Assembly: GCF_001649575.2 (NCBI RefSeq)
Contig: NC_051439.1
Location: 6,442,383 to 6,506,382 of the forward strand
Source of the DNA: Kryptolebias marmoratus
Lineage: Eukaryota > Chordata > Actinopteri > Cyprinodontiformes > Rivulidae
DNA length: 64,000 nucleotides
Direction: 5' to 3'
The notes beneath the pieces were generated by a model. It ran no database searches, had not been told where the DNA came from, and saw only the letters and a list, made by a program, of their open reading frames with translations. The position numbers were made by a program, and so were the translations under genes. Shown here piece after piece: positions 55,303-64,000 of the stretch; positions within the stretch are counted from its first letter, which is position 1, and each line of letters opens with the position of its first letter.

Positions 55303-55310
55303 TTTAAAAG
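55303..55310 (+). promoter_or_regulatory. papln: TATA-like box of papln
   Basis: TTTAAAAG sits about 25-35 bp upstream of the GC-richer leader that ends in the donor at 55569. A short (CA)n stretch lies further upstream (55190-55216). The assignment to papln rests on position and the splice donor only. Confidence 0.45.
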
Positions 55311-55334
55311 GCGCAGAGAGGACAGCCTGCAGGA

Positions 55335-55569
55335 GGTTTCACCAACAGGACTTCATCTGCTCTGGCTCAGTTTCCTGTTGGGACAGAGACACAGAGACAG
55401 ACAAGAGGGGGAGAGACACAAAGAAACTCAGAGACAGAGAGACGCAGAGTAAGGGGAAACAGAAGGAGACTAAAGTTTCCAGCCAGACAGACTCCGCACC
55501 GAACCAGTCCTGTCAGCTGTGAGTCCTGAACCATCCAGCAGTTCGCAAATTTAAGAGCCACTGAACAAG
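55335..55569 (+). other. papln: papln non-coding exon 1 (5' UTR)
   Basis: A purine-rich leader with repeated 'gagacagaga' words ends in the donor AAG|gtgagt after 55569. A 159-codon frame (55043-55522) overlaps it but starts upstream of the TATA-like box and has no family similarity, so it is not taken as coding. The next exon starts exactly at the papln ATG. Confidence 0.5.
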
Positions 55570-56224
55570 GTGAGTTATTTTTAGTCTTCTTACATTACTG
55601 TCTCATCCTATATTGATACAAGATGGAGGGAAAACTAAAATCATCAACAACTTCACCTGAATGTTTTTTCATTGACAAGAAATAGAGCTGAAATTGTGTT
55701 GCTCTCTGAGATTTAAAGGGAGATGGTGAAGGTCAAACATTTACTCAGGAATGTTAGGCTCCCTTGGAGCAGGAAATTACAACTAACCTGCAGGCAATAA
55801 TGTAAAAAAAAAAATCAACATTTTTTATTGTTTTGTACACATTCTAATATGCTTCCCACCCGGTACATCAGACACAAGACACAGCTTGTCCTGCTGAATG
55901 AAGACAAGGAGAACAGCATGTAATGACCTGTGGGTTTATGGGCTGCAACAATAATCACTCCAATCACACAGCGGCTTACTGTAATAAACAGACCGTCAGT
56001 CTGTTTTGGATCAATGTTCACAAAATGAACTTCAACAGCTGATGATTAAAACCAGGCTTCTGTTGATTCTTGTAGTTATTTTTGTGGAGATCAGCAGCTG
56101 TTCTGAGAGGTCAGAGGTGGTTCAGCTGCTCCAGCTCACCCTCTTTCTTTGTGTCAGAAAAGGCAGGAAACTTTCTGTTTAGTCTGAAATAAATGAACAG
56201 TTGCTCCTGATGCAAAGAAGGAAA

Positions 56225-57170
56225 CACGGTGCCTTGTGAAAGAATTCACCCCTCTTGGTATTCTCTCTATTTGTTTAGTTGCTTTACAACCTGGAATTTA
56301 ATTGGATTTTGTAATTTGTTTATAGGTAATATTTCTACAAAAGTGCTTCCAATTAATAAAGTTAAATGGGGAAAAAAATGGTTGGACGGTTGCTGCTTGT
56401 ATCCAACAATCTTAAAATCAAACCACAGATTCTCAGTTGGACTGAGGTCTGAGCTTTGATTGGATCATTCCAGGACCTTTAACTGGTTCTCCTTAAACCA
56501 GTGGAGTGTTTCTTCAGCAGAGAGTTTAGACTCATTGTCCTGCTGGAAGGTGGAACGCTGTCTCAGTCTCAGATCTTTTAAACAACAAGTTCCTCTGAAG
56601 AGTTTCTCTGTATTTTGCTCCATCCATCTTTCCTTTAACTCTGACCAGTTTCCCAGTCCCTGCTTATGTAAGACATCTCCACAGTATGATGCTGCCACCA
56701 CCGTGCTTCACTGTAGGGATGGTGCTCTCAGCATGATGACAGGTAGTTGGTTTACCTCTGACATGATGTTGTCCTTCATGTTTAATCTCATCTGACCAAA
56801 GCACCTTCTTCCACAATTCCAAACAGTTCAGCTTTTTTTCCTGCTGCTCTTCCATGAAGCTCAGCTCTGTGCAGCTTCTGGTTCTACTATGGACAGATCC
56901 TCCTGTCTCCATCAGGGTTGTCTTTGGCCTCCTGAATGTTCCTCTGATTAAAGCCCTCCTCACCCACTCTTTGAGTTTTCATGGACAACCTTCTCTTGGC
57001 AGGTTTGCTGTGGAGGCATCATCTTTCCATTTCCTAATAATGGATTTAATGGAGCTCTGTGGGATGTTCAGGGATCTAGAATATATTTTATAACCCAAAC
57101 CTGATCTGTACTTCTTTACAACTTTGTCTTTGACCTGTGGGAAGAGTTCCTGCAAAAGAAACAATTCAAA
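56225..57170 (-). mobile_element. Tc1-like transposon, inactive, minus orientation, in papln intron 1
   Basis: The minus strand encodes the HTH part (SGLGYKIYSRSLNIPQSSIK, SIIRKWKDDASTANLPREG; 56990-57110), then SARTVHRRL-type middle sequence, LWSDEIKHEGQHHV, STIPTVKHGGGSIILW (56665-56790) and a WTELKERWMEQN C-terminal part (56620-56660). The end 'ggtgccttgtgaaagaattc' at 56230 is the usual terminal phrase of this fish Tc1 group. Frameshifts interrupt it. It is a different Tc1 subfamily from the copies at 22830 and 35320. Confidence 0.85.
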
Positions 57171-57505
57171 TACAACATGATCAAAGCAGCGTCTGACTTT
57201 GTTTTTGTTGCGTCAGCCGATTAAAATCTCAACAGTGAATAAAAAAAAAAGATATTTCCAAATCCAAGGTCAGTCCCTTTAAGCTGTAAAAGAAACCACT
57301 CAGAAAGCTGTTTATAGTTCAGCCTGATGATCAGAGCTGCAGGATGTGAAGCACAAACTGATGTCTAAACTTGGAAAGGTTTCGTGAAATGCTGCAAGGC
57401 GACAGACTGCTCTCTCTCTCTCTGCTCCTGTGTGTAATTTATGTTTGAAAGTGCTTCACATCACTTCTTGTTTCCTTGGTTGAACCACATGTATCAGCCT
57501 ATATA

Positions 57506-57507
<2 letters not shown>

Positions 57508-57565
<58 letters not shown>
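57508..57565. repeat. (TA)n microsatellite next to papln exon 2
   Basis: About 29 TA units end about 25 bp before the splice acceptor of the exon that carries the papln start codon (57591). The branch point must fall in or next to the repeat. Confidence 0.95.
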
Positions 57566-57566
<1 letters not shown>

Positions 57567-57590
57567 CTTTGATTGTTTTATTTTTGACAG

Positions 57591-60500
57591 ATGCTTCTGG
57601 CTCTGATAATCTTTCAGCTGCTCCTGGCTCCAGTCTTCATGGTAAACTCTCAGTGATGCACACCAACACCACATGTTCGCATTGAATTTCTTACTTAATC
57701 ACTTCTTAAATATATATTCTCATATTTCTTTAAAAACAATGTAGTTTATACAGAAGTTTAAATGTTGTAGTGTATACTTAGGCAGTGCATTACTGGGAAG
57801 TCCTAATTAAGCCATTTTAAGCACAAATAGTATTTTAATTGTTTTACTGGATTTGAAGATTAGCCACACTTTCTATTAAATATATAGTCTAAAAAAACTA
57901 CTGAGCCATAAATCAAAAAATTAAAAATCTAAGATGTAAGTCAGTATAGAAAACAGTTACCAGAAAATCTTCTTTAGCTAAAAAATAAAGTTGCAATAAG
58001 ATCTTTAGATTGTGTAAAACCACCTTGACATTATGCTTATCAGACAAAAACACATGGATTTTATTAACAGAATGCTGCATTTGGTTTTGTGTAATATATG
58101 TGCGTTTGGTGTTTTTAGTAACTTTATGAAAAAAGAGATTAGCTTTCCCTTAAACATTTATTTTGGCATCAACCTATCTTAAATTTAGTATTACAATTAA
58201 TTTAGTCTAATTTAATTAGTCAGAAAATGACATAATAACTTTAGAATGCATTACTTGTTGGTTTATCCAGGTGCCCAGTGTGGATTACTGGGGCTCCTGG
58301 GCTTCCTATGGTGAGTGCAGCCGCAGTTGTGGCACCGGCGTGACCGTGAGGAGCAGACGCTGCATCACTCAGAGGTACACCTCACGCTGAGTTGATCTGT
58401 TTTTGTCTGAGTTGGGTGTTGGCTGCTGGAGAGGATCAGACTGGGAGGGAACAATTTCACCTGCCTGTTTGGATTTAAAAATGAAATGATAATTTAAACA
58501 CTTTATAATTTCACTTCTGCATGTGTGTTTTGAACCTGAAGGTATCATTTTCTGTTTTTTTTTTGTTGGTTTGTAAAGTTCCTTCTCTTGTGTCTGACTG
58601 GAAGACGTTTGGAGTCTGGAGTCCTGCTGAGAGTAGCTGCCAGATATTTGTGTAAATGTTGTGTTCACGTAGTCTGTTATTGCTGGAATCCAGCTGGAAT
58701 GTTGCTTCTTCTGGTAACACATGAGGAGATGTCTTCATCAACTGCAAATAGTTTTTATGCTGACTTTCAGTAAGCAGTTCAAATGAATACTCAGTGAGCA
58801 AATGCACTTTTAAGGTAACGTTAAGATAACAGAGGACTTTTTAAATTTAGGATTTTGACACAATAAATACCCAAACTGGTTGCCTTCTTTTTAGAGGGTT
58901 TCATGATCTATGAGGATCTACAAATAACAGAGCAGCTAAATTCCAATTTTCCTAAACTTAACTTTGTGCACCATTGTTAAGTTATTTTAAAATGATTTTT
59001 TGAGTTTTCATATCTTTGGTATTTGCAGCTTTTAAGCTTTTCAAGATTTTGTGAGTTTAATCTGATAGAACTTCTTGTCCTGGTACCTGACTCAGACCTT
59101 GTTGACAAACGGAGGAGGAACAACTTAAACCCCCTGCTTCTTTCTATGATTTGCAAGCAGAACACTAATGTGCAAAGGATGTTATAAAGCTGTAAATTAC
59201 TTTCATTTTGAAAGTGAAAGTTTTTGCTTTTCCAGGAGTAGCTCATTCCTAACCCTGTCATCCAGAACTCTCCAGGGTTCTTTGGCTCATTAAAGTTTCT
59301 CAATACAAATATAAAATATAAGTTTTATAATTAGCTATAATATGATTTTCATTAATGGCTATTAACATTGTAATTGGGCAATAAAATCCCGAACCAGTCT
59401 AAGCTTTTGTGAAAGAAAACTTCTCCATCCAGTAAAATAAATTTTTGTTGGGTTTGAACATGTTGCTCTGAAGTCATGTTCCCGACCTGAGGTAGATGTG
59501 AAGGACAGCTGCAGGTGATTGTCAGTGAGAGGATCAGGATCTAGATTTGCTGCTTCCCACGTGTGGAAATTACTCTTCCTTGTTTCTTTCCTCTCAGGTC
59601 ACATTAATGTAGCAGAATCCTCCAAACACTTTTTGGTGAACTCTCTATCAGAGAACAGTTTACTGTTTTTTTGCCATTTTGTCAGATATAACAGAACTAG
59701 TCCTGACCGTTCCGTTCCTGGATGCAAATCTTGGTCTTGTCTGCTCTGTGTTGAGTCTAATGGTGATGATTTAATTTACAGTCCTTAAAAACAATGCCCT
59801 GTCCTCCATAAACTAAGCTCACTGAATTCAGTAAATAAACTCTTTAAATTTCTCACACACTTACCCGTGGAGAGACTCCACTGCACTCACACAGAGGCTA
59901 CTGAAGCAAACGTCCACTCGCCTTCAAAATAAAGACACCACAAAGCCGATGTCAAAATAAAAGCAGGGAATTGGGATTTGTATGCAGAATGCTTTATATT
60001 TGAATTCTGATTTTTCATTGACCTCTTGGACTGAGATAGAAATGGCTAACAGGCCGGATGTGGCCTATGGGCCATACGATGTGTTATATTGAAAGGATTT
60101 AGATGTTTTCCGAGGTAATAATCTAAAACCTATGTGGTAAAATAAAACTACCTGAAAAGTTTTAATGGAGATTTTTATCTGCCATTGAAGACAACAAGTC
60201 ATAGACATTTGAGTCTGATATTTTATGAGCTTAAACAACGAGTGTTTGGAAGCCGAGGCTTAGTCGCATTGAAACTGCAAGGAGGGAAAAGAAGGCTTCA
60301 GTGTTTTTTCTTTTCAATATTTTTCAAAATTTATAATTGATGTCAGACACAAAAACAAAAACAAATGTTCTCTTTTCAAATACACATAACATAAAAGAAA
60401 AGTTTCAAAGACAGAAAAAGGGAATACAAGAATCTCAAAAGTGTTACAAACAATCAGGAAGCATTTTTAAGTGTAACAATGGAAACATGGGCTCAGTAAT

Positions 60501-63460
60501 TTAACACATCCTAACCTGTCATCAGCGTTTACAGCAACTCCCATTTCTTCTAATTCTTAGAAATGAGCAATTTTTGGGAAAAATCATTTGTTGCTCAATA
60601 GCTTGAAGCTCCATCAAAATGGAGACATGACTCAGTGGTTGAGCAATAAAGTTGCAAGAATGTGATAAAAACAACAAGTTGGCAGGTTTTGAACATGCCC
60701 CTACAGCAGGTCAGTGAGTCAGACTGTCTGTCTGTTCCTCAGTGATCAGGAATAACAGGAAGGAGTCGTGCCACCACTCCCCTCTTGGATGAACGCTGTC
60801 ATATCTTGTTTGCCTGAATCATAACTTTAAACATGTTGGATCATTGTGTGCTTTACAGGAACTCCTATACATTCATTTGAGAATGAAATCACCTTTAACT
60901 GGGAGGTGTGTTCTCCGTCACTTCAGTTTTGTGTGATGGATTGAAACTTTCCTCTACTTTTCTGTTCTCCGTCATTTTAAGGTGAAAGTCTGCTTTGAGC
61001 TTCACGTCTGTTTAGACATTCCTCAGTGAAAGCTCGTAGCGATCGGCTGTTTGGACGTGCCGTAGTTTCAGAGTTGCCATGCTGACAGGAACAGCCTTTA
61101 GGCCCAAGGGCAGGTTTTAAAAGGTGACCGAATCATGAGCCATCGGTTCAGCAGGAAGGGAGGGAGAATAAAAACTGTGGATATTTGTTCTAAGTACAGC
61201 TGTGGAGGGTATTATTGTGTTGAGCTTCTTATAGGAACAGATGATCAGAATCTTTTAATCAACGTGAGCTCTACACGTTTTCACTGCACCCAGTCAATAA
61301 CTGTTTTATCCTACAGGAGCAGCTATAGATTAGGCAGAAATTCAGCCAGCAAATATGAAAATGTGTATTATAGTCAGCTGAAAGGAAGCTGTCAATCAAA
61401 CCGATCCCCAGCCTCTGAAATCCCTTCAGCTGTGTTTTCAGAGTTTGTATTTTTCTGGTTCGCTTTGTAACTTAGCTCAAGTGTTTTGAACTTTTCCACC
61501 CCTACACCCCAAGGCTACTTTGGAAAAGTACATCTGAGCAATTACCTCATTTAGAAACAGAAAGACAACATAGAAGTCCTACAGTACGCTGTGGTGTTTG
61601 AATCAGGTGTTTCATCGTCGACTGATTCGATCTTGTCTGTTTCTGACAAATTTCTCCAAGCTTCATAAAGATATTAAACATCCCAAAATCAGGGGAAAAT
61701 GTATTTGAAGACCCATGTTTTACTTTTTGCTTACATATATTTTGAATTTGTTTTTCATGTTTTGATCATTTTGTGAATCTGTTTTCAATAATTTAAAACT
61801 TTTTTTGTTAAAATCTTTAGTGTCTTTAAAATAATTAATGATATTAAATAGTATTAATTCCAACTTCTCTTTACATTCAGATTCAATACCTGTTCAGTTT
61901 TGCTCAGCAGGAAGCTGGTGCCCACCAGCTAATCAAAATTTAATTAAAAATGGGTCAAAGGATAGAATTTAGTAGAATGTAACTAGTACTTTAATGTCTG
62001 ATGGTAAGTCAGGAAATGTTTAACCAAACTTCAGGATTAACTTACTAAAAATTTCTTCTACTTCCACCATCTGCTACCCTTTGGGGTCTCCACCTCATAT
62101 CATCTCAGCATCCTTCTCTGTCACACCAACCCTGCGCACATCCTCATTTACTACATCTATGCACCTTGGCTGATATTCTCCCATGTTCTTGTTTTTATTT
62201 TTTCGTGTTCACAGGACGGATGGAGGACATAACTGCGTGGGACCAGATAAATCTTTCCGTTCCTGCAACATCCAGGTGAACAAAAGGATATTAAACAAAC
62301 TGAAACATTTATAACTCTGGTAATTTATATATAACGTTCTTATTAGCTTTGAAGCAGCCTTATTACTGTTCTGTTCAAAATGTTTGTGCTGTTACTCCCT
62401 GCACAGCTTTGAAATAAAACAAGCAAATTAGACACTAAAATGCAAATAGTGTGCTGATATGGAAACTGCAAGGAAAAACTGAACTAAAACAGGAAGTAAA
62501 GGCTCTTTTTATCTTGTCATGTCTCCCACATAAAACACTGTAGAAACATATAAATTCACACATGTGACCATCAGAGTCTTCTACTGCTCACACTTGAAGA
62601 AATTTTAATATCTGACGTATGATTTCACTTTATTTTATCTTAGCAGTCAGGGAGTGACAGACACAGTTGTGTGGTTACCACAGTGATCACAATGAGCCAC
62701 TGGCAGCAGCATTTCTTTGGATCGTGGTTCAAAATGTCTGCATATTTTTTGAGCTTAGATTAGTACAAAGTTATGCTGGAGTTTAGTCAGGAGCTGCATT
62801 AAACCCTTAAACATTTCTGCTTCATTTACATAATTTTAACAGGTTAACAAACTTGTTACAGTTACAACAACACAATGACATAAAAGTGCCATCTTAGCTA
62901 AAAAACCCAAAAATGTTCTTTTTAATGTTAGATTTTAGTTTTAAATGAATATTATGATTTGCTTCAAACCACTTAATACCGCTGCTTTACTGACCTTTGA
63001 CCTCTCTGCTTTGCCTTGTTGCTACTCTCAGGATTGTCCAGACACATCTAAGGATTTCCGGGAAGAACAGTGTTCCCAGTTTGATGGGACTGACTTCCAG
63101 GGGAAACGTTACAAGTGGCTCCCATATTATGGAGGTTTGAAGCGAACAGGACTGACTTGTTTGGCCTCATATTATTATTGTTTATTTAAATGATTATCAA
63201 ATGGTTTACACAAACTGTTTACGACCAGCTCATTTTACTTTCAGTCACCAAAAACATATTGAATTTTAAACAGAATTGTCTGTGGTGATGACATCCTGAC
63301 AGCTGCAGTATTTCTTTCTTTTTTGACAGCTGAGAACCCTTGTGAGTTAAACTGCATGCCCAGAGGTGAAAACTTTTACTACCGCCACCGCAGCGCTGTA
63401 GTTGATGGCACACCCTGCCACCCAGGCCGGAGGGATATCTGTGTGGACGGAGTCTGCAAG
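57591..63460 (+). CDS. papln: Papilin, 5' part (signal peptide, TSP1, cysteine-rich region); gene continues beyond the window
   Basis: Five coding exons: 57591-57641, 58271-58374, 62215-62275, 63032-63134, 63330-63460, all phases joining (150 codons). Residues 1-17 ([17 protein letters not shown]) are a signal peptide. A thrombospondin type-1 repeat follows ([19 protein letters not shown] to the C of FRSCNIQDC, with the usual cysteines). Next is the conserved spacer [16 protein letters not shown] and RYKWLPYY, then the ADAMTS-like cysteine-rich part ([40 protein letters not shown]). This order and wording is that of papilin, a secreted extracellular-matrix protein related to ADAMTS proteins; later TSP1, Kunitz, Ig and PLAC domains would lie right of the window. 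The ATG is the first base after the splice acceptor. Partial at the 3' side only because of the window edge. Confidence 0.93.
58375..62214. other. papln: papln intron 2, mostly unrecognised
   Basis: A 3.8 kb AT-rich intron. Frames of up to 111 codons (for example 61135-61470) have no recognisable domains and are treated as chance. A fragment of a common teleost repeat ('ggtctccacctcatatcatc', 'tgtcacaccaaccctgcgca') is present at about 62075-62170, just before the next exon. Confidence 0.5.
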
Positions 63461-63689
63461 GTAATTTTCTGTGGAAGAGAATACAAAAAAAATCTTCTGT
63501 TTATACAACTCAATCAGAAGTTTCCATTCAGTCCTTATGAACATGGATGGCAGATTCATTTAGAGTATTTTTTAAATCATTCATTTTCTTGGATGGAATG
63601 ATTGTAATTAACATACAACTTCCATGATTTTTAAAAACAAGTTTGAATTTATTGTCGATTTTCTCAGATCCACACAAGGTCCAAAATAT

Positions 63690-64000
63690 ACATGTTGGCT
63701 GAAATATATCCATACACTTCCTTTTAATATTTGGTTAAATGTCTATTAGCAAGTTTCACTTACTCCACAGGCTTTTCGTCTCCATCAACGAGCTTCTGAC
63801 AGTATTCTGGCTGACATTTGACCACTCTTATTGGCAGAATTGGTTCGTTTAAATCGGTTGTTTTCCTGGCATGGACCTGGCTTTTAGGCAGAGTCCACAA
63901 ATTTTTAGTTGAGTTGATGTTGTAGTTTGGGGAAAGCTGTGAATGTAAACCTCTGCCCAGAAATGTACATCTTAATTCTTGAGCTACAGTATCTTTGGTT
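63690..64000 (-). mobile_element. Tc1-like element, 5' end cut by window edge
   Basis: The phrases 'tagcaagtttcactta', 'catcaacgagcttctgacag', 'gaccactcttattggcagaa' and 'gcagagtccacaaattttta' are the antisense of the central part of a Tc1-like fish transposon family, in the usual order. The element continues past the window. It lies in the papln intron after 63460. Confidence 0.65.

Noticed and set aside
55043..55522. 159-codon ORF over the papln leader
   Set aside because: It begins upstream of the TATA-like box, contains a poly-(TH) stretch from the (CA)n repeat and low-complexity purine-rich codons, and has no domain; the papln protein starts at 57591.
60060..60270. Possible further family B copy in papln intron 2
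   Set aside because: Only short words resemble the family; the match is too weak to claim.
61135..61470. 111-codon ORF in papln intron 2
   Set aside because: No domain, no splice context linking it to papln, and codon use like the AT-rich intron; treated as chance.

Overview
The window is vertebrate nuclear DNA, almost certainly from a ray-finned (teleost) fish. Genes are split by GT/AG introns, spacers are AT-rich, and the introns carry a typical fish repeat load: Tc1-like transposons, short hAT-type inverted-repeat elements, L2-type and other LINE fragments, a Penelope-like remnant and a Ty3/gypsy remnant. A percomorph-type fish is plausible, but the species cannot be fixed from sequence reading alone.

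Layout. (1) 586-5076 (+): complete coding region of exd2, a 3'-5' exonuclease, 8 coding exons, 639 aa; its 5' UTR exon and promoter lie left of the window. (2) 8874-21642 (-): complete coding region of a BICRA-family gene (GLTSCR1-domain subunit of the non-canonical BAF chromatin remodeller), 12 coding exons, 1256 aa, with a ~2.8 kb 3' UTR and a GC-rich putative promoter near 25.6-26.4 kb. exd2 and bicra converge tail to tail, with poly(A) signals about 75 bp apart near 6.0 kb. (3) 31946-43056 (+): complete coding region of psen1 (presenilin-1, catalytic subunit of gamma-secretase), 10 coding exons, 483 aa, with a non-coding first exon ending at 30228. (4) 49513-49785 (+): an intact, intronless 90-codon ORF predicted to be a coiled coil, not recognised. 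(5) 57591-63460+ (+): the 5' part of papln (papilin, extracellular matrix): signal peptide, first thrombospondin type-1 repeat and ADAMTS-like cysteine-rich segment; it runs off the right edge.

The genes do not form a pathway. In human, EXD2, PSEN1 and PAPLN all lie on 14q24, with PAPLN directly after PSEN1 in the same orientation, so this is conserved synteny. BICRA is on human chromosome 19, so its position here between exd2 and psen1 is the odd one out; its GLTSCR1 domain also departs from residues that human BICRA and BICRAL share.

No tRNA, rRNA, CRISPR array or prokaryote-type system was seen. Most intergenic and intronic sequence is old, fragmented mobile DNA. Exon boundaries were derived by hand from splice sites, reading frame and family similarity; I ran no alignment or database search.
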